Shown: positions 26,622 through 35,983 of the stretch, piece after piece
How the letters are laid out: each line of letters starts with the position of its first letter
Position numbering within the stretch: position 1 is the first letter of the stretch
Origin: JAWXBR01 sp034440235
GTDB lineage: Bacteria; Bacteroidota; Ignavibacteria; Kapaibacteriales; Kapaibacteriaceae
Length of the DNA: 64,000 bases
Direction: 5' to 3'
Assembly (NCBI GenBank): GCA_034440235.1
Contig: JAWXBR010000010.1
Coordinates: forward strand, 1-64,000
Translations under genes and position numbers: made by a program
The notes under the pieces: model-generated
Seen by the model: only the letters and a program-made list of their open reading frames with translations
Database searches by the model: none
Told to the model about the DNA's origin: nothing

Positions 26622-27604
26622 AGCAACCGTTGGGACTTGGCAAAGGAATCGGCGCCCTCATACCCAAAGAGTTGATGCGTCCGGACCTCACCTCGCAACA
26701 GTCCATCGTCGACGCCAACCAAGAAGTAACAGGCATCGCCTTAATCGACATCGACCGCATCCTGCGCACCAACCCTGTGCAACCCAGAACACATTTTGAT
26801 GAAGGGGCTTTAAAGGAGCTTGCAGAATCGGTACGTGTACATGGAGTGATTACACCCGTTACTGTTCGACGTCATTTTGATGGCTTCGAACTCATTAGCG
26901 GTGAGCGTCGCCTGCGTGCAGCACGTATGGCCGGACTCACCAAGATTCCTGCATATGTGCTCGATATTAACAGCGATTCTCAGATGCTCGAGATTGCACT
27001 CGTAGAGAACGTACAGCGCGAGGACCTTAATTCTCTTGAAGTGGCCGTTGGATACCAGCGCCTAATCGAAGAATGCGGACTACGTCAAGAAGACGTTGCT
27101 GTTAAGGTCGGTAAGGATCGTAGCACAGTCGCGAACCTCTTGCGCCTTCTTAAGCTTCCTGCAGAAGCACAGGCCGCAGTGCGTGACAAACAAATCACCA
27201 TGGGTCACGCTCGCGCTCTACTCGCTTTATCGATACCCAAGTCGCAGTCGGCAGTACTTCGTGAGGTCATCAAACGTGACTTATCTGTGCGTAAAACCGA
27301 AGCGTTAGTAAAGGACATCGAGCTCGGACGCAAGGATGTTACGCGTAGCGGAGAAATTCGCGCCACGAACAATAACGGCACGCGTCGTTCTTCGGTCACC
27401 CTCGCGGTTGGATCGGGAGGGGAACTAGCCACAACGTTATCCGAACTCGAGAACACCTTACGTCATCTCTTCCATACGCAAGTACGTGTAAAAATGAAGT
27501 CGGATGATGAAGGGGCTATAGAGATTGAATTTTACTCGCTCGATGAATTGGAACGTTTGCTTGACTTGTTATCAAACCTCGAAAAGGTCGGACAGCCATC
27601 GTAA
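26618..27604 (+). CDS. parB: Chromosome partitioning protein ParB/Spo0J
   Basis: 328 residues: LGKGIGALIP at the N-terminus (the ParA-stimulating segment), the ParB CTPase domain with ISGERRLRAARMAGL (about 91-105) and ENVQREDLNSLE, the parS-binding helix-turn-helix (about 150-215, VAVKVGKDRSTVANLLRLLK) and a C-terminal dimerisation domain (about 275-328). I did not find a parS site in the window. Coupled to parA upstream; its stop TAA shares a base with the ATG of the next gene. Confidence 0.95.
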   Translation: MKQPLGLGKGIGALIPKELMRPDLTSQQSIVDANQEVTGIALIDIDRILRTNPVQPRTHFDEGALKELAESVRVHGVITPVTVRRHFDGFELISGERRLRAARMAGLTKIPAYVLDINSDSQMLEIALVENVQREDLNSLEVAVGYQRLIEECGLRQEDVAVKVGKDRSTVANLLRLLKLPAEAQAAVRDKQITMGHARALLALSIPKSQSAVLREVIKRDLSVRKTEALVKDIELGRKDVTRSGEIRATNNNGTRRSSVTLAVGSGGELATTLSELENTLRHLFHTQVRVKMKSDDEGAIEIEFYSLDELERLLDLLSNLEKVGQPS

Positions 27605-28041
27605 TGATTGAGGATCAACAGTCAACCATTGTTATGATTGAGCCCGTTGTGCATACGACGCAGATCCGAGTCAGGTATGCGCATACCGACAAGATGGGCA
27701 TTGTGTACAATGGCAACTACCTGATGTTTTTCGAAATCGGTCGGACAGAATTGTTGCGTGCTGCGGGTTTGCCCTATGCACAGCTCGAACTCGACGGATT
27801 TTTGTTGCCTGTACTCGAAGCACATGTTGTTTATCATAAGCCAGCACGGTATGACGAGATGCTCGACGTAATCACGACATACAATCCTGAGTCTTCGCCG
27901 GTGTTGACGATGAAGTATGTCATTCGGCGAGGTGACGACCTAATTGTATCTGGGTTTACTAAACACGCATTTGTCGACGCCGCCTCATTTCGTCCGGTAC
28001 GTCCACCCCGTTCATTCCTCGAAACCATGCATCGTCTATGA
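27604..28041 (+). CDS. Acyl-CoA thioesterase of the YbgC/FadM (4-hydroxybenzoyl-CoA thioesterase) type
   Basis: 145 residues. The hot-dog fold signature is IRVRYAHTDKMGIVYNGNYL (about 19-38), with the catalytic Asp in the HTDKMGIVY turn, followed by FFEIGRTELLRAAGLPY. The first 10 or so residues are dispensable and M11 could be the start. It hydrolyses acyl-CoA or acyl-ACP thioesters in the cytoplasm; substrate not predictable. Translationally linked on both sides: start in the parB stop, stop in the ATGA of the porQ-like gene. Confidence 0.88.
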   Translation: MIEDQQSTIVMIEPVVHTTQIRVRYAHTDKMGIVYNGNYLMFFEIGRTELLRAAGLPYAQLELDGFLLPVLEAHVVYHKPARYDEMLDVITTYNPESSPVLTMKYVIRRGDDLIVSGFTKHAFVDAASFRPVRPPRSFLETMHRL

Positions 28042-28083
28042 AACGATCCCTTGTAAATGCATCGTCTATGAAACGACCCCTTG
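28027..28083 (+). repeat. 30-bp tandem duplication across a stop/start junction
   Basis: Copies at 28027-28053 and 28057-28083 are identical at 26 of 27 bases and repeat with a period of 30 bp, so frame is kept. Each contains the sequence CTATGAAACGA in which the upstream stop and the porQ-like start overlap. Confidence 0.9.
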
Positions 28084-29018
28084 CTGCAGCCCCATTCCTG
28101 ATTCTTGTGTTACTCGTTAGCACTTCCACGATGCTTGCACAACAGGCAACACTTTTTCCGTTTCTACGAGGTGCGTTGTCGGCGCGCTCAGCGGGGTTAG
28201 GTGGATCGACGGTAGCGATGAAGGAGGATGTTTCGACGACACCAATAAACCCGTCGACACTTACGACGGTGCCCGGACGTACCGTGAGCGCCACGTTTAT
28301 TAAGCATGTGCTTGACATCAATGCTGGCATGGCCATCTATGCCGATCATTGGGATAGTGTTGGTTCGTATGCAGCGACGATTACGTACATGAACTATGGC
28401 TCGTTTGACAGAACGGATGCGGCAGGGGCCCGTCTCGGCACGCTGGGGGCGGCTGACATTGTTTTTGCTTTGTCGTTTGCGCGCGAGATCGACACACTCA
28501 TTTCATGGGGTGTCACACTCAAGTACATGAACTCTACGATCGATGACCTGGCGGCTTCGGCAATAGCACTCGATGCTGGCGTGCTGGTGCAGATTCCTAA
28601 GTCGCGGCTGAACATTGGGCTTGCAATCCTTAATCTCGGAACCCAGTTGGCTACGTACGATGGCATTACAGACGGGCTGCCACTTGATGTCCGTTTAGGT
28701 GTGAACCACCGACTTCGCGGATTGCCCCTTATGGTAAATGCGTCGTTAAACCATCTTGCAGACGACGTAGAGTCTTTCACAGACAGATTTCTGAATTTCT
28801 CTGTTGGTGGGGAGTTCTATGTAGGTAAGTATGTGCAGTTGCGCGTGGGCTACGACAACTCAACCCGTAATCAGAGCGGGGTTAACGTCAGCACACAACT
28901 TACAGGCGTCAGCGGTGGCATTGGTGTAAATCTTACATCGATCGATGTAGACTACGCGTTAAGCACACTCGGCTCTTCTGCCCTTTTGCATCGCATGAGT
29001 GTTGCAGTAGCACTTTAG
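28038..29018 (+). CDS. porQ: PorQ-family type IX secretion protein (PorV/PorQ outer-membrane barrel)
   Basis: 316 residues from the ATG at 28068, or 326 from 28038. The signal peptide PFLILVLLVSTSTMLAQQ is followed by FLRGALSARSAGLGGSTVAM, the conserved N-terminal block of PorV/PorQ proteins, and by amphipathic strands to the end with VQLRVGYDNS. PorQ is an outer-membrane barrel of the T9SS attachment complex. The two possible starts come from a perfect-frame 30 bp tandem duplication: the 28038 start overlaps the thioesterase stop (ATGA) and the 28068 copy gives the better signal peptide. It ends a five-gene coupled run. Symbol given by family; PorV-like paralogues cannot be excluded. Confidence 0.8.
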   Translation: MKRSLVNASSMKRPLAAAPFLILVLLVSTSTMLAQQATLFPFLRGALSARSAGLGGSTVAMKEDVSTTPINPSTLTTVPGRTVSATFIKHVLDINAGMAIYADHWDSVGSYAATITYMNYGSFDRTDAAGARLGTLGAADIVFALSFAREIDTLISWGVTLKYMNSTIDDLAASAIALDAGVLVQIPKSRLNIGLAILNLGTQLATYDGITDGLPLDVRLGVNHRLRGLPLMVNASLNHLADDVESFTDRFLNFSVGGEFYVGKYVQLRVGYDNSTRNQSGVNVSTQLTGVSGGIGVNLTSIDVDYALSTLGSSALLHRMSVAVAL

Positions 29019-29089
29019 TCGAATCGAAGTCCTTATTGCCGGTCAGCAGATCATGCGATCAAATCATCTCGAATAATAGCGGAGTATTA

Positions 29090-29518
29090 ATGTCACGTGT
29101 CTTAATCCTTTCTGTCGTTGTGCTTCTATCGGCAAGTTGTTTGTTCGCACAGCAGGTGCAAACCAGCAGCCAGCAAGGTTCGCTTACGGGCAACCAGGAC
29201 ATGGTAATCATCAAGCCCAAGCTCGCACTTGCCGACATTCGCGGAGTCTCGCAGTTTCTTGAGTCCGTCGAAATTCGCGGTACCGAAGTCGACGCCTATC
29301 TCGACGTCAAGAAAGCGCTCAACGCTGCAATCGAATCTGGTACAAAGTCTAATAGTAAGCCAGAAGAATTGGTTGTGGTCGAGATGCGCATGGACGTAGC
29401 GAATAACTTCTATGTTCTTATGCAACGGGCTACGTTGAAAGGGGCTGAAGCCGAAAAATTCCGCCAGATAATCGTTGCAGTTCAAGAAGCAGCGAAGGCT
29501 GCAACGGCCAAGAAGTAA
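29090..29518 (+). CDS. Small secreted protein of unknown function
   Basis: 142 residues from the ATG at 29090, which has GCGGAG 7-12 bp upstream and begins a clear signal peptide (MSRVLILSVVVLLSASCLFA, cleavage before QQ). The mature part is about 120 residues, mixed helix and strand with a Lys-rich C-terminus (AAKAATAKK), no cysteine and no motif I know. It probably acts in the periplasm. It is separated from the porQ-like gene by 71 bp and followed within 1 bp of its stop by the TPR kinase start, so it may share a transcript with that kinase. Confidence 0.7.
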   Translation: MSRVLILSVVVLLSASCLFAQQVQTSSQQGSLTGNQDMVIIKPKLALADIRGVSQFLESVEIRGTEVDAYLDVKKALNAAIESGTKSNSKPEELVVVEMRMDVANNFYVLMQRATLKGAEAEKFRQIIVAVQEAAKAATAKK

Positions 29519-29519
29519 C

Positions 29520-31439
29520 GTGCAAGTAATCGATCATGTAGACCAGCTCAACGAAGCAGAAGAACTCTTAAGACGAGATCCGCAAGAAAGCCTGCGTCTT
29601 GCAAAAGTGTTTCTCGACACCAACACAGAGTTGGCGTTGTGTTTACGTGCGCGTCGCATTGAGTCGCGTGCACATTTGCACATGGGTAGCTATGCTGATG
29701 GCGAAGCAATTGGACAGGCATCAATAGTTCTTGCACGTGAGGCAGGTGAGCGCTATGAGGAGGCGATGGCGCACAACGAGGTAGGGGTGTTTCGTTTTGT
29801 TGCGCAGGATTACGAGGGTGCACTCGGACACTACGCAGCTGCTGAACAGCTGCTTCAGGTTGTTGGTTCTGAAGCGGACGTTTGTCGTATCTATCTGAAT
29901 CTGGGAAATGTTTATTATCGCAAGGACGATGTCGTCAATTCCCTGCTGTTCTACGAGCGAACACTCGAGATATCAGAAAGAACTGGCGACGACCTTATGC
30001 TTGCGAAGGTGCTGACAAATCTTACAGGGTTCTATGCCGAGTATTTGCAAGACCAGAAGACGGCTACAGAATATGCTCGCCGTGGGATAGCACTGTTCGA
30101 GAGACTCAATGATAAGGTCGGGTTGGCTAAAGCTTACATGCATTTAGGTATTCACGCAAAGGACGATCGTGATTATGCCGAGGCTCTCAAGTATTTCAGT
30201 AAGTCACTCACTCTAAGAGCCAAGTTCTCAGAGCCTGATGAGTTTCTATCGACCATGTGCGAGTTAGCGCAATGCTACTTACTCATGGGTGACGAGGAAC
30301 AGTGTCGGGGGGTATTACTAGATGCAGAGAATACCGAGGCATTCAAGAATAACACAGGTCTTGGTGGGCATTATCTCAACGGTATTTGGGCTCATCTGTA
30401 TCTGCACCGTGGAGAACATGCAAAAGCTATCGAACTATGGCTGACAATGCTGGCGTATTTGCGTGAGAACGGGACGTCGTTCCTCGAATCAGAAGTGATT
30501 AGAAACCTTGCAGAGGCATTTGCTACGGTGGAAAGGTTCGAGGAGGCAACACGATACTACCAGTTGTTGAACAATCAGGTTGACGAAGATGCTCGTATTG
30601 GCATCGAACGTCGACTGTTAGTGATGAACAGGCGTGTAGAGATTGCACAGCTCGAAACTCAAGCTGAAATCGAGCGCGTTCGCAATGTCGAGCTCGCGGG
30701 CGCCGTTGAACGGCTCGAGCAGCTGCATGAAGAGAACTCTGAGTACCTCGCATTCATGGCCCATGAGTTGAAGAGTCCGTTAAACACCATCCGTGCTATC
30801 ACGCAGCTCTTCATGGAGGATAAATCACTTGCATCAGATGACAGGCATGCGCTCATCGTTCAAGTGCGATCGATCTCCACTCGCATGTTCGATCTAATTA
30901 ATCGTGTGCTCGATCGTGCGAAGGGACGACAGGACGAAGATGGGTCGACAATTGACATTGCAGTTATCTGGAAGTATCTGCTCGATCAGTTAAAACTGCG
31001 TGCCCGTGAAAAGGAAATCTCGCTAACAACATCCATTATGTCTGAACCAGCTCTAGCGCGTATTCCCGAATCGCGTCTGATTTCAATTATCGAGAATCTC
31101 GTTTCAAATTCAATCAAGTTCTCTGAACCACATACAACGGTTACAGTCACCGTTCGAAAACTATATACAGATGGAAACGCGGCGAGTCCGAGGCTCCTAC
31201 TTTCTGTGAAGGACGAGGGACAGGGACTTTCGACAGAAGACATGGACAGGCTATTCCGACCGTATCAACGTCTCTCTGCATCGCCTACGCAGGGCGAAGA
31301 CTCCACCGGACTTGGGCTGCACATCGTACGCCGCGACGTCGAGCGATCTGGCGGGCGCATCTGGTGCGAAAGCGTTGCTGGCCAAGGCTCGACCTTTTAT
31401 GTCGAATTGCCACTGATTGCAGCAGGAAAAGCTGTATAG
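29520..31439 (+). CDS. Soluble TPR-containing sensor histidine kinase
   Basis: 639 residues from the GTG at 29520, right after the preceding stop; a longer form would overlap that gene. Residues 1-370 are tetratricopeptide repeats (for example ALGHYAAAEQLLQ, NSLLFYERTLEIS, EALKYFSKSLTL). A coiled coil (about 385-415) leads to HisKA with FMAHELKSPLNTI (about 430), then the HATPase with SIIENLVSNSIKFS (N box), DEGQG (G1), LFRPYQRL (F) and STGLGLHIV (G2). No membrane segment is present, so it senses through its TPR domain in the cytoplasm. No response regulator is adjacent, so its partner is unknown. Confidence 0.9.
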   Translation: MQVIDHVDQLNEAEELLRRDPQESLRLAKVFLDTNTELALCLRARRIESRAHLHMGSYADGEAIGQASIVLAREAGERYEEAMAHNEVGVFRFVAQDYEGALGHYAAAEQLLQVVGSEADVCRIYLNLGNVYYRKDDVVNSLLFYERTLEISERTGDDLMLAKVLTNLTGFYAEYLQDQKTATEYARRGIALFERLNDKVGLAKAYMHLGIHAKDDRDYAEALKYFSKSLTLRAKFSEPDEFLSTMCELAQCYLLMGDEEQCRGVLLDAENTEAFKNNTGLGGHYLNGIWAHLYLHRGEHAKAIELWLTMLAYLRENGTSFLESEVIRNLAEAFATVERFEEATRYYQLLNNQVDEDARIGIERRLLVMNRRVEIAQLETQAEIERVRNVELAGAVERLEQLHEENSEYLAFMAHELKSPLNTIRAITQLFMEDKSLASDDRHALIVQVRSISTRMFDLINRVLDRAKGRQDEDGSTIDIAVIWKYLLDQLKLRAREKEISLTTSIMSEPALARIPESRLISIIENLVSNSIKFSEPHTTVTVTVRKLYTDGNAASPRLLLSVKDEGQGLSTEDMDRLFRPYQRLSASPTQGEDSTGLGLHIVRRDVERSGGRIWCESVAGQGSTFYVELPLIAAGKAV

Positions 31440-31547
31440 CATCGTAACCGTCCAAGTATTAACTTTAAGCGAGTTCGACTGGTAGTTCCGACAGATTCTC
31501 AGTACCTGCGGTAAAATGTTTATATGCCATTTCAAATGGAGGCTCTC

Positions 31548-32735
31548 ATGCGTCTTTCTTCATGGTTTGTAGTATTGTCATGTGTGACATCGCTGTTTGC
31601 CGTTAGCTGCTCTACCGACTCATCGGTAGACAGCGCACCTGCTGCCGTGTTCAATATCGACGATGCAAACGCAGGTGATCTGATTCCCGGCGAATACATC
31701 GTTGTGTTCAAGCAAGGGGCCGGAATTCAGGGGGCTTATGGTGGTATTGACGCAATTGTACGCGACATCACAACTGCGAATGGAATTTCTGCTGCAAGTA
31801 TTCACTTTGTTTACAAAAAAGCCATTCAGGGCTTTGCTGCAACGATGAGCAGCGCGCAGGCGAACAACATGCAGAAAGACCGACGCGTTGACTATGTCGA
31901 GCAAGACCAGGTAATGCGTCTTATCCCCTATGCAGGCAAGCCAGGAGGTGGTGGTGGAACCGCAGTAGCAGAGACAACACCATGGGGCATCACTCGTGTT
32001 GGCGGATCTGCTACACATGGCACAGCCGTAGCTTGGATTATTGACACAGGTGTCGACTACTATCATGACGATCTGAATGTAGATGTCGATCGTGCTCGTT
32101 CATTCATAGCAACAGGCCCAGAATCAAAAAATGCCAAGGATCTCAATGGTCACGGCACACACGTGTCAGGCACCATTGCAGCAAAGGATAACACAACGTA
32201 TGTAGTGGGTGTTGCTGAAGGTGCAACAGTTGTTCCTGTTAAAGTTCTTAACAAAAATGGTTCGGGTACAAATGCAGGTGTTATCGCAGGTGTAGACTAC
32301 GTCGCCGCAAACGGAGATGTCGGCGATGTGGCTAACATGAGTCTTGGAGGCGGAGCTTCTACAGCATTAGACGATGCCGTAATTGCTGCAGCTGATGCTG
32401 GCATTAGCATGGTGCTCGCTGCTGGCAATTCGGGTGCCGACGCTGGAAAGTCTTCTCCATCACGCGCAAACGGAACCAACATCTACACCATCTCTGCGAT
32501 GGATGTGAACGACAATTTTGCATCATGGTCCAACTGGGGCAATCCACCGGTCGATTACTGCGCACCAGGCGTCAGCGTCCTTTCACTCTGGCCAGGAAAT
32601 AAGACAAATACAATCTCTGGAACTTCGATGGCAGCACCACATGTGGCTGGAATTCTGCTTCTCGGCGCTGTAACTACAGACGGCTACGTAAACAACGATC
32701 CCGACGGAACAGCTGACCCAATTGCGCACCGTTAA
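31548..32735 (+). CDS. Secreted subtilisin-like serine peptidase (S8) with I9 propeptide
   Basis: 395 residues from the ATG at 31548, chosen for the GGAGG at 31538-31542. The signal peptide ends in FAVSC at residue 21, a near-lipobox, so the protein may be a lipoprotein. An I9 inhibitor propeptide spans about 46-125 (PGEYIVVFKQGAG to DYVEQDQVM). The catalytic triad is Asp166 (AWIIDTGVD), His202 (NGHGTHVSG) and Ser360 (SGTSMAAPH), with Asn294 in AAGNSG as oxyanion residue. It looks like an active proteinase-K-type enzyme. The C-terminus stops soon after the catalytic domain without a T9SS tail. A strong terminator follows. Confidence 0.92.
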   Translation: MRLSSWFVVLSCVTSLFAVSCSTDSSVDSAPAAVFNIDDANAGDLIPGEYIVVFKQGAGIQGAYGGIDAIVRDITTANGISAASIHFVYKKAIQGFAATMSSAQANNMQKDRRVDYVEQDQVMRLIPYAGKPGGGGGTAVAETTPWGITRVGGSATHGTAVAWIIDTGVDYYHDDLNVDVDRARSFIATGPESKNAKDLNGHGTHVSGTIAAKDNTTYVVGVAEGATVVPVKVLNKNGSGTNAGVIAGVDYVAANGDVGDVANMSLGGGASTALDDAVIAAADAGISMVLAAGNSGADAGKSSPSRANGTNIYTISAMDVNDNFASWSNWGNPPVDYCAPGVSVLSLWPGNKTNTISGTSMAAPHVAGILLLGAVTTDGYVNNDPDGTADPIAHR

Positions 32736-32785
32736 GACCACAAAGAGACAAGTCACCAACAACGTACTTCACTTCGACTATGCAC

Positions 32786-32817
32786 AAAGCCCCAACAACA
32801 AATGTTGTTGGGGCTTT
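32786..32817 (+). terminator. Rho-independent-type terminator after the subtilase
   Basis: A perfect 14 bp stem AAAGCCCCAACAAC (32786-32799), AAAT loop, and GTTGTTGGGGCTTT (32804-32817). The A and T ends make it usable on either strand. Confidence 0.88.
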
Positions 32818-32929
32818 ATCGTAAAACTCGACATAAGCAATCAGGCGCTACCTTGAACACGATTGGATGCATCTTGCCGTCCTGCAGGCTGCGTTGTTTG
32901 ACGGGCTGGGCTACTAATTCAGAGAGTGC

Positions 32930-35152
32930 ATGGATACGTTTCGTTTTGCTTTTGCGGCCGGACCCTGGTGGTTGTATGTAGTGTTGGTTCTAGCCGCAAC
33001 GGGTGTTGCTGTGTGGAGCTATCGGTACGCGAATCCAGACCCTGGTCCTCGCATGCGAGTGTTGTTGATAGCACTCCGGTCGCTTGGGTTGGCCCTGTTG
33101 CTAATAACGCTGTTTGAGCCCCTTATCAGAATTACTCGGTCCGACGAAATGCGTCCGCGCGTTGCTGTAGCAATTGATGTAAGTAAGTCGGATACGCTGA
33201 ACGACGCGGCGGGAAATCGTGCAACGTCGGTGCGTACTGCAATCAAGACGTTGCTGCCCGAGCTTGAGAGTGCTGGATGGTCATTGGAAGATGTCGATCT
33301 GTATCTGTTTGATGAATCGGTGCGCAGTATTTCGCGCGATACGTTGGGGGATGGCGGTGTACTGCAGTTTCGTGGACTCCGCACGGACATCGCTGCAGCG
33401 TTGCGTGGCATAACAAACAGATCCGAAGACGCGAATTACGGTGCCGTTGTAATGATCACCGATGGCAACACAAACACCGGTGAGGCACCTCTGTATGTGG
33501 CAGAGCGAAGTGCAATGGGCGTGTATTCGGTGGGAATTGGCGATAGTGTGCCACCGAAAGATGTTGCAGTGTTGGGCATCCTTACCAATACGGTGGGCTA
33601 CGTCGGACGTCCACTTGCCGTAACGGCCGAAGTGAATGCGTCGAATACCGGCGATGCTTCGACAACCGTTGTGTTACTTGATAACGGTAGGGAGGTCGCT
33701 CGCGAAACGCTTGCGTTGCGAAGGGGCTTCGAAAAGCAGTCTGTAAACTTTTCATATACACCCACCGAAGCCGGAATGCACAAGCTTACGGTATCGGCCG
33801 ATGGTATAGCGGGGGAGTTTACTGCGCGCAATAACACGCTATCGGATTTTGTAAAAGTGCTCAAGGATGCACGCACGGTTGTGCTTATCGCCGGAGCGCC
33901 GAGTCCGGACGTTACGTTCATCAAGGCCGCTCTAGCTGCCGACCCTACGATTACAGTAAGCACACACATCTTGAAGCAGGGCACAGAATTCTACGAAGGT
34001 CCGCCCTCTGCCTCAGTATTAGGTGATGCACAGGCTGTTGTTCTGATTGGCTTTCCTACTGCCTCAGCACCGCAGAACGTTATCGACATGGTGGCCACAG
34101 CAGCGCGCAACGGATGCTCGATGTTATTTATTCCGTCGGTTGCAACCGACTATCGTCGCATTGATGCACTTGCCGACATTCTACCGTTTCGTGTTGCTTC
34201 ATCGCGTCCACAGGAATTTCAGGTCACTGCCGACGTAAAGCGCAATGCCATCAACGATCCGATCTTAAAACTTACCGGTACGGATACAGATGCGGCTACA
34301 TGGTCGCAACTACCACCAATTTTTCGAACAGAAACGTTCGTTACTCCTGCGCCTGGCGCAGAAGTGCTTGCCACACTACGTGTGAACAACGCGCCCCTTG
34401 AAGAGCCCCTTATCCTTAAGCGCGAGACCGATCGGTCGCGGTCGGTGGCAATTATGGGGTACGGACTCCACAGATGGAAGCTCCTCGCAGAGGGGCCACG
34501 TGATGCAAGGGGCGAAGCCAGGGGGCTCGATATTCTTGCTACACTCATGGGGAATACTGTGCGGTGGCTTTCGGTGCGTGACGACGATAAGCGTGTGCGA
34601 ATACGTCCGAGCCGTCTACTATATGCATCTGGTGAAAACGTGACATTACATGCAACGGTTCAGGATGCGTCGTATGCTCCCGTCGACGCAGCAGATGTGC
34701 GTGTACGCATTACTGCTAGTGGTGGCGCAGCAAGTGGATCGTCTGGTGTGTTTGCCGCCCGCGATGTTGTGTTGCCAGCCATGGGTAACGGACGTTACTC
34801 CCTCGACCTAGGTCAGTTGCCCATCGGCGACTACAGCTACTCTGGTAAAGCAGGGGAGTATGGATCCGATCAGGGGCGCTTCAGCGTCGGTGACGTTTCG
34901 CTCGAAGATGGCGCCACGTACATGAATGCAGCGCTCCTGCATGCAATGTCCGACCGAACAGGCGGTGCATTCGCCACTCCCAACGGCATTCCTGCCTTGG
35001 TCGATCGGCTTAAAAACGACGCTCGCATGAGGCCTGTAGCTATGACCTCAGATCGCGAGATTGCTCTCTGGCAGCTCGTCTGGCTTCTAGCCGCAGCCAT
35101 TGCCTGTTTTGCTGTGGAATGGACCGTGCGCAAACGACGCGGCCTCGTGTAA
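32930..35152 (+). CDS. Membrane-anchored VWA-domain protein
   Basis: 740 residues. Two N-terminal membrane segments (about 13-30 and 43-62) precede a von Willebrand A-like domain starting at VAVAIDVSKSD (about 78-88), which keeps the DxSxS metal site. A CARDB/Ig-like region with VTAEVNASNTGDAS follows, then a glutamine-amidotransferase-like region (about 310-420) and a beta domain. A last membrane helix (LVWLLAAAIACFAVEWTV) near residue 725 closes the protein. This layout matches BatA-type or DUF7408-like membrane proteins of Bacteroidota whose role is uncertain, often linked to envelope stress. It overlaps the next gene by one base (TAATG). Confidence 0.75.
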   Translation: MDTFRFAFAAGPWWLYVVLVLAATGVAVWSYRYANPDPGPRMRVLLIALRSLGLALLLITLFEPLIRITRSDEMRPRVAVAIDVSKSDTLNDAAGNRATSVRTAIKTLLPELESAGWSLEDVDLYLFDESVRSISRDTLGDGGVLQFRGLRTDIAAALRGITNRSEDANYGAVVMITDGNTNTGEAPLYVAERSAMGVYSVGIGDSVPPKDVAVLGILTNTVGYVGRPLAVTAEVNASNTGDASTTVVLLDNGREVARETLALRRGFEKQSVNFSYTPTEAGMHKLTVSADGIAGEFTARNNTLSDFVKVLKDARTVVLIAGAPSPDVTFIKAALAADPTITVSTHILKQGTEFYEGPPSASVLGDAQAVVLIGFPTASAPQNVIDMVATAARNGCSMLFIPSVATDYRRIDALADILPFRVASSRPQEFQVTADVKRNAINDPILKLTGTDTDAATWSQLPPIFRTETFVTPAPGAEVLATLRVNNAPLEEPLILKRETDRSRSVAIMGYGLHRWKLLAEGPRDARGEARGLDILATLMGNTVRWLSVRDDDKRVRIRPSRLLYASGENVTLHATVQDASYAPVDAADVRVRITASGGAASGSSGVFAARDVVLPAMGNGRYSLDLGQLPIGDYSYSGKAGEYGSDQGRFSVGDVSLEDGATYMNAALLHAMSDRTGGAFATPNGIPALVDRLKNDARMRPVAMTSDREIALWQLVWLLAAAIACFAVEWTVRKRRGLV

Positions 35153-35808
35153 TGTCCGAGTCTGAGTCGGTAGGGGGCTTAAAAAAGGGTCACCTGGACG
35201 CCGAACTTCAGGCCATGTATATCGAACGACGTCAAGCCATCTTGGCCCGCCTGGCAGACTTCGCTGCCGTACCTGCTAAGGACTGGTTTTACGAGCTCTG
35301 TTTCTGTCTCCTCACGCCCCAATCCCGTGCATCACATGCCGACGCCGTTGTGCGCAACCTGCAAGAAATAGGGTTTCGTGAGTCGGGTAGCGACGTATTG
35401 TATATACTTCGCAATAAAGACAGTTATATACGATTTCATAATGTAAAACATACTAGACTACATCTGCTTAGGCAGCAATGGCCAGTCATAGAAAAACTGT
35501 TATTGAGTGCACAAATGCCCGAAGAAAAACGGGATGCATTAGCTGTGTTGGTCAATGGTATGGGACTCAAGGAAGCTTCACATTTCCTTCGAAATATCGG
35601 TTATTTGGGTTTAGCCATTATCGACAGGCACCTCTTGACAAATTTGGTGCGGTGCGGACTATACACAGAGGTGCCCCGTGTTGGTGCCCCTTCACAATAT
35701 CGAGCTGTGGAGCGTGATTTTAGGCGATTTGCCTTAGATGTCGGAATCGCACTAGACGAGCTGGATCTTCTTTTCTGGTCGGCACAAACAGGTATGATCT
35801 TAAAGTAA
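35152..35808 (+). CDS. ogg: 8-oxoguanine DNA glycosylase/AP lyase, Ogg2 type
   Basis: 218 residues from the ATG at 35152, which shares its A with the preceding stop. YELCFCLLTPQSRA (about 44-57) and the helix-hairpin-helix GMGLKEASHFLRNIG (about 137-151) with the catalytic lysine, then AIIDRHLL with the catalytic aspartate, match the archaeal and bacterial Ogg2 family (Methanocaldococcus type). It excises 8-oxoguanine and cuts the abasic site. The internal part (about 80-120) is a little AT-rich compared with neighbours. Confidence 0.88.
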   Translation: MSESESVGGLKKGHLDAELQAMYIERRQAILARLADFAAVPAKDWFYELCFCLLTPQSRASHADAVVRNLQEIGFRESGSDVLYILRNKDSYIRFHNVKHTRLHLLRQQWPVIEKLLLSAQMPEEKRDALAVLVNGMGLKEASHFLRNIGYLGLAIIDRHLLTNLVRCGLYTEVPRVGAPSQYRAVERDFRRFALDVGIALDELDLLFWSAQTGMILK

Positions 35809-35865
35809 TATGTTAGGTTAGAAGGATAATGTAAACACCTTATTTACTTACAGTTAGACTATAAA

Positions 35866-35942
35866 TACGCTGCTAGCGTACTGTTACGTAGGTATAAATA
35901 CCTAAAATTGTTCTTGACATACGTAGTTCTACGGTGTATGTT
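35866..35942 (+). promoter_or_regulatory. Promoter of the VWA-OmpA gene with upstream palindromes
   Basis: TTGACA at 35914-35919 and TATGTT at 35937-35942 are spaced by 17 bp, close to a sigma-70 consensus. Immediately upstream lie the perfect palindrome AGGTATAAATACCT (35890-35903) and the hairpin TACGCT-gct-AGCGTA (35866-35880), possible operators. The gene starts 42 bp after the -10. Confidence 0.55.
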
Positions 35943-35983
35943 GTGCCACGGAAGAAAAGAACTACGAGAGATACAGGAGAGTT

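Noticed and set aside
25818..27604. Replication origin region, because of parAB
   Set aside because: No dnaA, gidB or parS-like 16-mer was found nearby; here parAB are followed by a thioesterase and a porQ-like gene.
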